A DNA stretch of 64,000 nucleotides from Bacillus sp. ISL-34 (lineage in GTDB: Bacteria; Bacillota; Bacilli; Bacillales; DSM-1321): positions 186,001 to 250,000 of the forward strand of contig NZ_JAGGQJ010000002.1 of assembly GCF_018613325.1 (NCBI RefSeq), read 5' to 3'. Made by a program: the position numbers and the translations under genes. Below, piece after piece: positions 52,141-60,638 of the stretch. The notes under the pieces were generated by a model that worked only from the letters and a program-made list of their open reading frames with translations, did not search any database and was not told the DNA's origin. Every line of letters starts with the position of its first letter. Within the stretch, counting starts at the first letter, position 1.

Positions 52141-53691
52141 TTAATGGTCTTTTGCTGAACTTATCCCATATCCGGTGTTAGATTTGAACAGTACTTCAGG
52201 AAAACTGTTTTCCTCATCTTTTGCTTTTGACATGATTGTACCTAAATAAGCTCCAATAAAGCCGAGCGGTACGGTGAAAATGGTCGGGTTGCTCATCGTG
52301 AAGAGGGGATCGCCTGTGAAAATCCCCATTCCAGGTTCCGGATTCCATACATTAGGACTGAGCATGACCAGTATGCTGGAGCTGAGTAACCCGAATAACA
52401 TTCCGGTGATCGCTCCGGTTGCGTTGAAGCGTTTCCAATATATTGTGCAAAGGATGATCGGTAAATTGGCACTGGCAGCAATTCCAAGCGCAAGGACTGA
52501 AAGAAAAGCGACATTCATTGATTGTGCAAATAAAGCAAGTAAAATCGAAATGACCGCTACGCCGACAGAAGCCATTCGGGCAACGAGTATTTGCTGTTTT
52601 TCCGTAATATTTCCTTCCTTGATGATTTCACCGTATATATCATGTGCAAAAGCCGATGCCGACGTTAAAACAAGACCGGATACAACCGCTAAAATCGTGG
52701 CAAATGCCACCGCAGAAACGAATGCGAATAAAAATTCACCGCCCATGGTTAATGCAAGAAGGGGCGCGGCCATGTTTCCAGCCGTGTTTGCTTCGACGAT
52801 CCGCTCAAAGCCGACGAAAGATGCAGCGCCGAAACCAAGGAAAATCGTCATGATGAAAAATATCCCTATAAACCATGTGGAATATACGACGGATTTCCTT
52901 GCAGTAGCTGCGTCCTTTACAGTAAAGAAGCGGACGAGTAAATGCGGAAGGCCCGCTGCTCCAAGGACAAGCGACATATTAAAGGAAATCATGTCAAGTC
53001 CATCCGTGTATTTATTTCCAGGATTCAAAAAATCCTTTCCGAGCGGTGTTGCAGTTTGGACATGATGGAACATCTCTGAAATGTTGAAATTAAAACGCGA
53101 AAACACGATGAACGTCAACACAGCGGAACCGCCTAGTAAGAGAACAGCTTTGGTGATCTGCACCCAGCTTGTCGCTCTCATCCCGCCGAAAATCACATAA
53201 ATCGTCATCAGTACACCGACAAGAAGAACGGATAGCCAATAATCGATGCCGAGCAACAGTTTAATTAATCCTCCTGCACCGACAAGTTGGGCAATCATGT
53301 AAAAGATTGAAATGACAAGTGTGTTAGCCGCAGCTATCCCTCGCACTTTTTTTGATTTGAAGCGTGCTGAAATCATGTCTGCCAGCGTAAACTTACCTAG
53401 ATTGCGAAGTGGTTCCGATACAAGATACAATAAGACAAGAAAGGCAACAAGGTTCCCGATGCTCATGTAAAAGCCATCAAAACCAATCAGTGCGATTGCA
53501 CCCGTAATTCCCAGGAAAGAAGCGGCTGACATAAAGTCACCTGCTACGGCCAATCCATTCTGCCATGCTGTCAATCCGCCGCCGGCAGTATAAAAATCAC
53601 TGGCATTTTTCGTTTTCTTGGAAGAATAATAGGTTATTGTAAGCGTTAACAAAATGATGCCCAAAAAAAGCGTGAGGGATAAAATGCTCAT
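52141..53691 (-). CDS. Sodium:solute symporter family permease (ActP-like), probable phenylacetate importer
   Basis: 516 residues with about thirteen transmembrane segments, SSS family: YTAGGGLTAWQNGLAVAGDF and MSAASFLGITG (the SSS signature), SEPLRNLGKFTLADMISARF, and a FGGMRATSWVQITKAVLLL segment. ActP moves acetate with the YjcH/DUF485 partner. Here the symporter overlaps the DUF485 gene by four bases and lies in the paa region, so uptake of phenylacetate (as for the SSS-family PaaL/PhaJ of pseudomonads) is inferred. Acetate transport remains possible. Confidence 0.83.
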   Translation of the reverse strand: MSILSLTLFLGIILLTLTITYYSSKKTKNASDFYTAGGGLTAWQNGLAVAGDFMSAASFLGITGAIALIGFDGFYMSIGNLVAFLVLLYLVSEPLRNLGKFTLADMISARFKSKKVRGIAAANTLVISIFYMIAQLVGAGGLIKLLLGIDYWLSVLLVGVLMTIYVIFGGMRATSWVQITKAVLLLGGSAVLTFIVFSRFNFNISEMFHHVQTATPLGKDFLNPGNKYTDGLDMISFNMSLVLGAAGLPHLLVRFFTVKDAATARKSVVYSTWFIGIFFIMTIFLGFGAASFVGFERIVEANTAGNMAAPLLALTMGGEFLFAFVSAVAFATILAVVSGLVLTSASAFAHDIYGEIIKEGNITEKQQILVARMASVGVAVISILLALFAQSMNVAFLSVLALGIAASANLPIILCTIYWKRFNATGAITGMLFGLLSSSILVMLSPNVWNPEPGMGIFTGDPLFTMSNPTIFTVPLGFIGAYLGTIMSKAKDEENSFPEVLFKSNTGYGISSAKDH

Positions 53692-54041
53692 TCGCCAAGC
53701 TCCTTCTCATATTTATTCAAGATATTTCTGGCCATCTTGTCGTATTTCGCTGCTTTTTTGATATAGACAATTCCCCCTAACCAAACGACGGCGAATTGGA
53801 GAAGCGCGTATACCCAAGCCCAAGTAATATTGAAAAAAGCTTCACCTTTCAACACTTCACTATAAGCAGCTAAAATAGGCAGAACAAAATAAAAAGCAAG
53901 AAAGAAGAGAGTGACAGGTACGATGAAAGCTTTTTTCTTTTGAAGCAAATGCTTGAATTCTTCCGTTTCAATTAATTGACGATACTTATTTCCGCTGTCA
54001 TGACCTGATGATGAATGCCCGGTTTTAGCTGTTGTTTCCAT
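53688..54041 (-). CDS. DUF485 membrane protein (YjcH-like symporter partner)
   Basis: 117 residues: a polar N-terminus, then two membrane segments (KKKAFIVPVTLFFLAFYFVL and WAWVYALLQFAVVWLGGIVY) and a charged C-terminus, the DUF485 layout. In ActP systems such proteins accompany the SSS permease. It overlaps the symporter gene (ATGA) and begins the minus-strand operon, with GGGGGC upstream. Confidence 0.82.
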   Translation of the reverse strand: METTAKTGHSSSGHDSGNKYRQLIETEEFKHLLQKKKAFIVPVTLFFLAFYFVLPILAAYSEVLKGEAFFNITWAWVYALLQFAVVWLGGIVYIKKAAKYDKMARNILNKYEKELGE

Positions 54042-54305
54042 AGTAAGCCCCCTTTTTGATGTAGTACGCTTTTAAAACGAGTGTTTGATAAAATGATATA
54101 TCATTGTTAAAATTAACATAGTCTGAAAATTTAGTAAATTAATATTTTGTTTGTTCGGTCATTTTTGCTTAATTATAAAAACATGATTGACAACGTAAAA
54201 ATGACGTATTAATCTTAAAATGAATCATAACAATAATTGAATCTGCGTTTTATTACCGTTATGTATGTCGGTTGGACAATAGTAAAATAGAGGGGGACAG
54301 AAAAA
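54042..54305. promoter_or_regulatory. Divergent promoter region of the paa island
   Basis: 264 bases between the DUF485 gene and paaK. It contains an AATGATATATCATT palindrome (about 54091) and ACCGTTATGTATGTCGGT (about 54256), an inverted repeat that could bind a TetR-type PaaR. The regulator gene is not in the window. Confidence 0.45.
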
Positions 54306-55634
54306 ATGTACAATCCGGAAGTTGAAACGGCTTCGCGTGCTGAAATGGAAAGTTTACAATTGGCTCGCCTTAAAAAAACGATAAGCCATGTATATGAAAA
54401 TGTACCTTATTACAGAGAAAAATTTAGGGAGATGGGCCTGGAACCAGAAGATATACAAACCCTAAATGATGTGATAAAGCTTCCATTTACAAAAAAACAG
54501 ACTCTTCGTGATCAATATCCATTCGGTTTATTCGCCGTTCCGATGGAGGATGTAACACGCATTCATGGTTCATCCGGAACAAGCGGAAAGCCTACAATTG
54601 TCGGGTATACGAAAAATGATTTGGAAAACTGGGCAACAATCGTCGCACGCGGAATTGTAGCTGCAGGAGGCCGCAAGTCAGATATTTTCCATAACGCATA
54701 TGGTTATGGTCTGTTTACAGGGGGCCTGGGCTTGCATTGCGGGGCAGAAAAGCTAGGAGTTGCGACAGTACCAATCTCAGGGGGGAATACCGAAAGGCAG
54801 ATTACGATCATCAATGATTTTAAACCGCGCGGCATTTGTGGAACGCCTACTTATATTTTGAATATAGCTGAAAAGATGGAAGAGATGGGAATTGATCCAG
54901 CTGATAATGGGCTTGAGTATGGGATTTTCGGAGCTGAGCCATGGTCAGAGGCAATGAGGGCAACACTTGAGAGGAAACTGAAATTGAAAGCCATCGATAT
55001 TTACGGATTAAGTGAAATCATGGGGCCGGGAGTTGCGATAGAATGCCATGAAGCACAGGATGGACTGCATATCGCAGAAGACCATTTTCTTGTCGAGGTC
55101 ATTAACCCGGACACGCTGGAACCAGTTGAGGACGGTGAAGATGGGGAACTTGTCTTTACCAGCCTTACAAAGGAAGCGCTGCCAATCATACGTTACCGTA
55201 CAGGTGATATCGGCTCAATTACCCATGAACCGTGTAAATGCGGGCGTACCACAACTAGAATGTCCCGTGTTAAAGGCAGAACGGATGATATGATCATAGT
55301 CAGGGGAGTGAATGTATTTCCATCTGAAATAGAGCGTGTGTTATTCCAAATGGAGGGAATTGTGCCTCATTATCAGATTCATCTCGTTAAGAAGGGGAAA
55401 ATGGACGGTGTTGAACTGCATATTGAAATTGAAAGCGGTTTCTATAAAGAGATTGAAGAAGACTTAACGCATGGAAATGTAGAGATATTAAGGAAAACGA
55501 TTCAGCATCATTTGAAATCCGCATGTCTTGTAACGATGGATATTGTTGTCAACATCCCAAAAAGCATTCCCCGTTCAGAAGGAAAAGCCATTCGTGTCGT
55601 TGATAAGCGGAAGGATGAAGCCATTCCTTTATAA
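54306..55634 (+). CDS. paaK: Phenylacetate-CoA ligase
   Basis: 442 residues, adenylate-forming enzyme of the PaaK subfamily: NVPYYREKFREMGLEPEDIQ, the phosphate loop RIHGSSGTSGKPTIVGYT, YGYGLFTGGLGLHCGAEKLG, IYGLSEIMGPG, RYRTGDI and DDMIIVRGVNVFPSEIE. It converts phenylacetate, ATP and CoA to phenylacetyl-CoA, the first step of the aerobic hybrid route. Length is standard. GAGGGGG precedes the ATG. The 3' end abuts fragments of other genes before paaA. Confidence 0.92.
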   Translation: MYNPEVETASRAEMESLQLARLKKTISHVYENVPYYREKFREMGLEPEDIQTLNDVIKLPFTKKQTLRDQYPFGLFAVPMEDVTRIHGSSGTSGKPTIVGYTKNDLENWATIVARGIVAAGGRKSDIFHNAYGYGLFTGGLGLHCGAEKLGVATVPISGGNTERQITIINDFKPRGICGTPTYILNIAEKMEEMGIDPADNGLEYGIFGAEPWSEAMRATLERKLKLKAIDIYGLSEIMGPGVAIECHEAQDGLHIAEDHFLVEVINPDTLEPVEDGEDGELVFTSLTKEALPIIRYRTGDIGSITHEPCKCGRTTTRMSRVKGRTDDMIIVRGVNVFPSEIERVLFQMEGIVPHYQIHLVKKGKMDGVELHIEIESGFYKEIEEDLTHGNVEILRKTIQHHLKSACLVTMDIVVNIPKSIPRSEGKAIRVVDKRKDEAIPL

Positions 55635-55837
55635 ATTCAGTGCTCATGAACATGGCGTTGAAACCGGACGATTCGTCGTTCAGTATTTTTCTGCTTATGT
55701 ACCGATTGAAATAAGTGGAGCAAAAGAAATCGAACAAGTAAACGCGATACATAAAGCGGATGCAGTCGTGGTTAAATATGGGTTTATCTCTTAGAGAAAA
55801 TGGAGCCAATCATGTAATAGAGAAGGAGGAGGGCATC

Positions 55838-55942
55838 TTGGCTAAATATACAGTTGTAGATCAAGAAACTTGCATTGCTTGCGGTGCATGCGGCGGAAGG
55901 CTGTCCGACAGATTCAATCAAAGTGGAAACTTCACCCTTTAA
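55838..55942 (+). pseudogene. Truncated 4Fe-4S ferredoxin
   Basis: TTG start after GAGGAGG reads AKYTVVDQETCIACGACGG, matching the N-terminus of Bacillus ferredoxin Fer (CIACGAC cluster ligands). It then shifts to unrelated RLSDRFNQSGNFTL and stops. The rest of the protein, with the remaining cluster cysteine, is absent. Confidence 0.75.
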
Positions 55943-56014
55943 AGTTTTAGTGGATTAAAAGATTCGAAACATCCCCTGAAAATTTCCTTTTATTTCAAAA
56001 AAAGACAGAATAGT

Positions 56015-56066
56015 CTTGCATTATATATAACAGTAAAATATAATAACGTTATATAAACGTTATATT
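56015..56066 (+). promoter_or_regulatory. paaA promoter overlapping a PaaR-like operator
   Basis: TTGCAT (-35, 56015) and TATAAT (-10, 56039) with an 18-base spacer. Two AACGTT palindromes (56045 and 56056), five bases apart, overlap and follow the -10. Such overlap suits a TetR-type repressor (PaaR) released by phenylacetyl-CoA; the regulator gene is outside the window. Confidence 0.55.
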
Positions 56067-56085
56067 ATAAAATGAGGTGATTTGG

Positions 56086-57042
56086 ATGAACGTTCTTTTA
56101 AATGATATGGCAGAAGAAGAAAAGCTAAATCAATTCATTGCCAGAATCGAAGCGGGAGAAAAGATAGAAGCGGATGATTGGATGCCGGAAGATTATCGGG
56201 GCACTTTAATCAAGTTAATATCGATGCATGGAATCAGTGAGATCATGGGGGCGCTCCCAGAAAAGGAATGGGTGCCTAAAGCCCCGACCTTATATAGAAA
56301 ACTTGGAATCATGGCAAAGGTGCAGGATGAAATGGGGCATGGGCAATTATTGCTTCGGGTCGCCGAGGATTTGCTAAAGCCGTACAGTAAAAAGCGGGAT
56401 GACCTAATGCAAGATTTGTTTAAAGGAGATTTAAAGTTTCATAATGTTTTCCATATGGAAGCCAAATCCTGGGGCGATGCTGGATTGATTGGCTGGCTTG
56501 TTGATGGTGCAGCCATCATTTCCCAGACGAACATGCTTGGCGCCTCATACGGACCTTATGCCCGGGCATTACAGAGGATTTGCGCGGAAGAAGTTTTTCA
56601 CGCCCAGCATGGTGAAGCGATAATCATGGCTTTGGCTGAAGGGACGGAAGAACAAAGGAAATTGGTTCAAGACTCCATCAATTATTGGTGGGAATCTTTA
56701 TTGCTTTTCTTTGGACCTCCCAGTAAGAATGAAGTGGGCACATCCAAACAGGATATAACGATTAAGTACAGAATCAGAACAAGTACGAATGAAGAACTTC
56801 GACAAGCCTTTTTTTCTAAATATGTGAAGCGGATCCTTTCACTTGGCTTCAGCATTCCCGATGAAACGCTTAGGTTTGACAAAGCATCTGAAACGTGGAT
56901 TTACCAACAGCCCGATTGGGGGAAATTGAAGGTGTTCGCAAGGAATGAAGGTCCCTGTTCGCAGGATCGCTTAAGTCTTCGAAGAATTTCTTATGAAAAT
57001 AATAAATGGGTACGTGAGGCATTGGCGCCAAAGGTGATCTAA
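56086..57042 (+). CDS. paaA: 1,2-phenylacetyl-CoA epoxidase, catalytic subunit A
   Basis: 318 residues from ATG 56086, with GAGGTG seven bases upstream (an in-frame GTG at 56077 overlaps the site). Ferritin-like di-iron fold: iron ligands in KVQDEMGHGQ and EEVFHAQHGE, with others in the helices around LPEKEWVPKAP. It oxidises phenylacetyl-CoA to the 1,2-epoxide in complex with PaaC and with PaaB. First gene of paaABCD. Confidence 0.92.
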   Translation: MNVLLNDMAEEEKLNQFIARIEAGEKIEADDWMPEDYRGTLIKLISMHGISEIMGALPEKEWVPKAPTLYRKLGIMAKVQDEMGHGQLLLRVAEDLLKPYSKKRDDLMQDLFKGDLKFHNVFHMEAKSWGDAGLIGWLVDGAAIISQTNMLGASYGPYARALQRICAEEVFHAQHGEAIIMALAEGTEEQRKLVQDSINYWWESLLLFFGPPSKNEVGTSKQDITIKYRIRTSTNEELRQAFFSKYVKRILSLGFSIPDETLRFDKASETWIYQQPDWGKLKVFARNEGPCSQDRLSLRRISYENNKWVREALAPKVI

Positions 57043-57059
57043 GGGAGGGGGAAGGATAT

Positions 57060-57419
57060 ATGGAAACCAGACAAGGAAATTACTTTGAAGAATTTGAAGT
57101 ATTTAGCCGTAAAACGCAATCATCACCCGTTCAATACCACTTCAGCCTGCTTGCCCCAAATGAGGATATTGCCATCATGATGGCACAAGAAAACTTCATG
57201 AGACGTGAAGCGGTTGATGATATCTGGGTCGTCAAAAGACAGAATATACGGAAAATGACGACCGAGGAAAAGAAAACGCTTCAACGTATTGATAATAAAG
57301 ACTACAGGACCACAAAAGGATACGGGTATTTAAAGAAAAAATGGCGGAAGTATGAGCAGGGAATGCTCGATGAAAAAGAGATAATGTCTTGGGCTGGAGG
57401 TGTGAAAAATGAGGAATGA
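57060..57419 (+). CDS. paaB: Phenylacetyl-CoA epoxidase subunit B
   Basis: 119 residues with the PaaB fold markers FEVFSRKTQSSPVQYHFSLL, NFMRREAVDDIWVVKRQNI and DYRTTKGYGYLKKKWRKYE. PaaB is a small bridging subunit that couples the catalytic PaaAC core to the reductase in other bacteria. GGGAGGGGG precedes the ATG. The stop overlaps the paaC start by eleven bases. Confidence 0.9.
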   Translation: METRQGNYFEEFEVFSRKTQSSPVQYHFSLLAPNEDIAIMMAQENFMRREAVDDIWVVKRQNIRKMTTEEKKTLQRIDNKDYRTTKGYGYLKKKWRKYEQGMLDEKEIMSWAGGVKNEE

Positions 57420-58209
57420 ATCATTGAAGAACATCGCAATCAGGGAATTGCTGCTTCAACTGGCGGACGATGACTTCATCCATTCATATCGAGGCGCAGA
57501 ATGGCTGGGACTCGCACCGCATATCGAAGAAGATGTTGCATCCGCTTCGATATCTCAGGACACGATGGGGCATGCAGCCATATATTATAAGTTACTTGAT
57601 GAACTCGGTGAAGGGGATGCTGATAGGCTGGCTCATGACCGTCCCGCCAAGGAACGGCGCAATGCGATCATTCTCGAATTGGTCAATGGTCCTGGTTACT
57701 ATATGAAAGACCCGGATTATGATTGGGCGTTTGCGGTAGTGCGGAATTATTTTTATACCCAAGCTAAAGCGATTAAGGTTCAATCCCTTCATTCATGTTC
57801 ATATGAACCGCTTGCTGAAGTGGCACAAAAGGTACAGATGGAACTTTATTATCATTTGATGCACTGGAAAACATGGTTCGTCCAATTGCTGGGATCTGGT
57901 CATTTGGAAGCGGTTTCTAGAATGAAAGAGGCGATTGGGAAAACAAAGCCCGATTTTGCTGGCGTATTTTCACTGGGACAATATGGAGAGGAAATGGTTG
58001 AGCTCGGCTTGATAGAGGGCGAAGCTGTCTTACAGAAAAAATGGATCGAGGCTATCACCCCAATTTTTGAAAGTGTTGGTTTGGCGGCAACTATTGAAAT
58101 CGGCATGGCAAGAGGTGATGGCCGTAATGGCCAGCATACGGAAGATTTGGAAAAGGCGCTGGAAACGTTAAGTGAAGTGTACACAACCGATAAAGCAGCT
58201 TCATGGTGA
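57409..58209 (+). CDS. paaC: Phenylacetyl-CoA epoxidase subunit C
   Basis: 266 residues, ferritin-like structural partner of PaaA: LQLADDDFIHSYRGAEWLGL, SISQDTMGHAAIYYKLL, VQSLHSCSYEPLAEVAQKV and MELYYHLMHWKTWFVQLLG. PaaC lacks a full iron site and stabilises PaaA. AGGTGTG lies upstream inside paaB. Overlap with paaB shows one transcript. Length is normal. Confidence 0.9.
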   Translation: MRNESLKNIAIRELLLQLADDDFIHSYRGAEWLGLAPHIEEDVASASISQDTMGHAAIYYKLLDELGEGDADRLAHDRPAKERRNAIILELVNGPGYYMKDPDYDWAFAVVRNYFYTQAKAIKVQSLHSCSYEPLAEVAQKVQMELYYHLMHWKTWFVQLLGSGHLEAVSRMKEAIGKTKPDFAGVFSLGQYGEEMVELGLIEGEAVLQKKWIEAITPIFESVGLAATIEIGMARGDGRNGQHTEDLEKALETLSEVYTTDKAASW

Positions 58210-58234
58210 ATCAAATGGAAAGGGGAGGGGTACC

Positions 58235-58732
58235 ATGGCGACCGTACAGTTAAACACAGAAGAAATATATAAGCTCCTGGAAGACGTTAAAGATCCCGAA
58301 ATCGATACAGTAAGTATTCTGGATTTAGGGATGGTTGAAGACGTGACGGTTTCGGGCCAGGACGTTTCGGTAAAAATGCTGCCAACTTTTCTTGGGTGCC
58401 CGGCATTGTCGATCATTCAAAAAAATGTGGAAGCAGCCCTTCGACAGCTGCCTGCCGTAAAAAATGTAAGTGTGGAATTTTTACGTTCCCCTTCCTGGAC
58501 ATCCGATCGAATTACGGAAAAGGGGAAAGCTGGATTGAAGGTTTTCGGAATCTCCCCTCCTCCTCGACAAATGAAAAGTGATGGATCATGGCATGTGGAA
58601 TGCCCTTATTGTGAATCGACATATGTCACGATGGAAAATATCTTCGGTCCAACGGCCTGCCGCAGCATTTTATATTGTAAGGCATGCAAAAATCCGTTCG
58701 AAGCGATGAAACCGATGATAAAAATAATCTAA
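58235..58732 (+). CDS. paaD: PaaD, DUF59/MIP18-type maturation factor
   Basis: 165 residues from ATG 58235, chosen for GGGGAGGGG upstream and because the family begins at TEEIYKLLEDVKDPEIDT. N-terminal DUF59/FeS-assembly domain (about 8-100) with VSILDLGMVEDV, and a C-terminal zinc-ribbon ECPYCEST ... CRSILYCKACKNPFEAMKP. PaaD is thought to help assemble the metal centre of the epoxidase system. Upstream in-frame codons overlap paaC and are not translated as far as I can tell. Confidence 0.88.
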   Translation: MATVQLNTEEIYKLLEDVKDPEIDTVSILDLGMVEDVTVSGQDVSVKMLPTFLGCPALSIIQKNVEAALRQLPAVKNVSVEFLRSPSWTSDRITEKGKAGLKVFGISPPPRQMKSDGSWHVECPYCESTYVTMENIFGPTACRSILYCKACKNPFEAMKPMIKII

Positions 58733-58752
58733 TAAAATGGAGGTTCTATAAA

Positions 58753-59058
58753 ATGGTAAAGTTAATCGCCCTATACAAACAACCTGAAAACAAGGAAGAG
58801 TTCGATGAGCACTATTTCAATGTACATGGTCCGATAACGGAAAAAATTCCTGGTCTTCAAAAAATGGAGGTCACTAAAATTGTAGGGACCCCTATGGGTA
58901 AAGACTCTGAGTATTACATCCTTTGTGAAATGTATTATGAAGACCACGATGCATTGCAACAAGGAATGCGTTCCCCGGAAGGAAAAGCATCAGGGAAAGA
59001 CCTAATGGGCTTTGCCGGGAAACTTGTAACGATGATGATCGGCGAAGAAATAAAATGA
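58753..59058 (+). CDS. EthD-family protein
   Basis: 101 residues from ATG 58753 (GGAGG twelve bases upstream). EthD/dimeric alpha-beta barrel: MVKLIALYKQPENKEEFDEH at the start, YFNVHGPITEKIPGL, and DALQQGMRSPEGKASGKDLM near the end. EthD-like proteins assist oxygenase systems and ring-modifying steps by unknown means. It sits where paaE would be in proteobacterial operons, but is not a reductase. Its stop overlaps the paaF start by four bases. Confidence 0.8.
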   Translation: MVKLIALYKQPENKEEFDEHYFNVHGPITEKIPGLQKMEVTKIVGTPMGKDSEYYILCEMYYEDHDALQQGMRSPEGKASGKDLMGFAGKLVTMMIGEEIK

Positions 59059-59831
59059 ATGCGCTTCAATTCATTGAAACGTCAATCGCGGATGGCATTG
59101 GTTATATCTCTTTAAATCGGCCGAAGCAACTGAATGCCCTTAACAGGAAAATGGTGAGGGAAATAGTTTCAACCATGGAAGAATTCGACCGGGACCCACA
59201 GGTGAAGGTGATCTTGCTATCGGGCAATGGAAAAGCATTTTCCGCTGGAGCTGATATTGACGAGATGGTGAACGACAATCCAATCAGCATGGAGTTAACG
59301 AACCAATTTGCCGATTGGGACCGAATAAGCCTAGTCAAGAAGCCTGTGATTGGTGCTGTGAAAAGTTTTGTATTCGGCGGCGGTTTCGAACTTGCTTTAT
59401 CCTGTGATTTCCTGATTGCCGCCAGCGATACCCAGTTTTCCTTTCCGGAAGTGACATTAGGGGTCATGCCTGGCGCAGGTGGAACCCAAAGGTTGACGAA
59501 ATTGGTAGGCAAGACAAAGGCACTTGAATGGATGTTGACGGCTGAAAGGATAAAGGCAAAGACAGCTCTGCAATATGGTTTCATTAATAAGATCGTGGCA
59601 CCTGAATTGTTAATGGAAGAAGCGGTTGATTTTGCTGGAAAGATAGCAATGCAACCCCCGTTAGCTGTAAGGCTGATCAAAGAATCCGTCAATAAAGCCG
59701 TTGATTACCCCTTAAATGAGGGCATGCAATTTGAACGGAAGAACTTCTATATTCTTTTTGCATCAGAGGACCAAAAAGAAGGAATGAAAGCATTTGTAGA
59801 AAAAAGAGAGCCGAAATTTACAGGCGGATAA
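59055..59831 (+). CDS. paaF: Enoyl-CoA hydratase/isomerase, PaaF-like
   Basis: 258 residues, crotonase fold: ISLNRPKQLNALNRKMVREI, the oxyanion-hole motif LLSGNGKAFSAGADIDEMV, SFVFGGGFELALSCDFLIAA, and the catalytic region PEVTLGVMPGAGGTQRLTKL with Glu at both hydratase positions (ELAL, PEVTLGVMPGAGG). Two acidic residues favour hydratase (PaaF, 2,3-dehydroadipyl-CoA hydratase). ATG overlaps the EthD stop. Confidence 0.85.
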   Translation: MNALQFIETSIADGIGYISLNRPKQLNALNRKMVREIVSTMEEFDRDPQVKVILLSGNGKAFSAGADIDEMVNDNPISMELTNQFADWDRISLVKKPVIGAVKSFVFGGGFELALSCDFLIAASDTQFSFPEVTLGVMPGAGGTQRLTKLVGKTKALEWMLTAERIKAKTALQYGFINKIVAPELLMEEAVDFAGKIAMQPPLAVRLIKESVNKAVDYPLNEGMQFERKNFYILFASEDQKEGMKAFVEKREPKFTGG

Positions 59832-59841
59832 GGGGTGCTCT

Positions 59842-60615
59842 ATGTACGAAACGATCAAATATAGAGTTGAAAATGGAGTGGCTTGGCTTACTTTGAACCG
59901 TCCTGATAAACTTAATGCCTTTACGTCCCAAATGAATAAGGAAATACAGAAAGCGATCAAAATATCTGCGGGGTCAGATGAAGTGCGGGCCATTATCATT
60001 ACTGGGGAAGGCAGGGCCTTTTGTTCTGGGCAGGATTTATCGGATGTTGATGAGGGCATGAATTTAGGCCAGATGCTGCGCGAAGACTACGGTCCGATGA
60101 TGGAGCAAATAGCAAACTGTGAAAAACCGATCATTGCAGCAGTCAATGGAGTGGCTGCAGGCGCTGGCTTCAGCCTGGCACTGGCATGCGATTTCCGGCT
60201 TGTTTCTGAAAAAGCCAGTTTTTTAAATGCTTTTGTCAATATCGGGTTGATACCTGATTCAGGGAATCTGTATTACCTTTCGCGGATCGTTGGTCATGCG
60301 AAAGCCTTGGAATTATCTTTATTGGGGGAAAAGGTTACGGCTAGCGAGGCGAAAAGTATCGGGCTCGCTACAAAAGTGATCGGTTTGGAAGAATGGAACG
60401 AGGAATTGAAAGCCTTTGCAGAGAATATCGCAAACAAACCAACGAAAGCAATCGGTTTAATCAAAAGATACTTAGAGGCGTCCTATCACCTTTCATTGGA
60501 AGAATACTTAAAAGAAGAAGCGGAGGGTCAGCGAATTGCTGGCTTAACGAAGGATTATGCAGAAGGTGTGGCGGCATTCACTGAAAAAAGGAAAGCTCAA
60601 TTCATAGGCAAGTAA
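59842..60615 (+). CDS. paaG: 1,2-epoxyphenylacetyl-CoA isomerase-like crotonase, PaaG-like
   Basis: 257 residues, crotonase fold with LTLNRPDKLNAFTSQMNKEI, ITGEGRAFCSGQDLSDVDEG (Gln in place of the hydratase Ala, as in PaaG), NGVAAGAGFSLALACDFRLV and VNIGLIPDSGNLYYLSRI. The loss of the second glutamate (IGLIPDSG versus GVMPGAGG) fits isomerase chemistry. It opens the epoxide to oxepin-CoA and later shifts a double bond. Ten bases after paaF. Confidence 0.85.
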   Translation: MYETIKYRVENGVAWLTLNRPDKLNAFTSQMNKEIQKAIKISAGSDEVRAIIITGEGRAFCSGQDLSDVDEGMNLGQMLREDYGPMMEQIANCEKPIIAAVNGVAAGAGFSLALACDFRLVSEKASFLNAFVNIGLIPDSGNLYYLSRIVGHAKALELSLLGEKVTASEAKSIGLATKVIGLEEWNEELKAFAENIANKPTKAIGLIKRYLEASYHLSLEEYLKEEAEGQRIAGLTKDYAEGVAAFTEKRKAQFIGK

Positions 60616-60638
60616 TATAGAAAAGGGAGTGGGATTAC

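Larger units (their letters stand above)
55635..56085. other. Debris between paaK and paaA
   Basis: About 450 bases. It holds an unrecognised frame with FSAYVPIEISGAKEIEQV near 55670-55795 (no ATG-ribosome-binding-site pair of its own), a broken ferredoxin (55838) and the paaA promoter/operator. Confidence 0.55.

Noticed and set aside
52274..53065. 263-codon plus-strand open frame
   Set aside because: It is the antisense shadow of the SSS symporter gene; composition is biased and no motif is present.
58684..59058. PaaE-type reductase in the usual operon position
   Set aside because: The gene there is a 101-residue EthD-like protein with no FAD, NAD or iron-sulfur motif.
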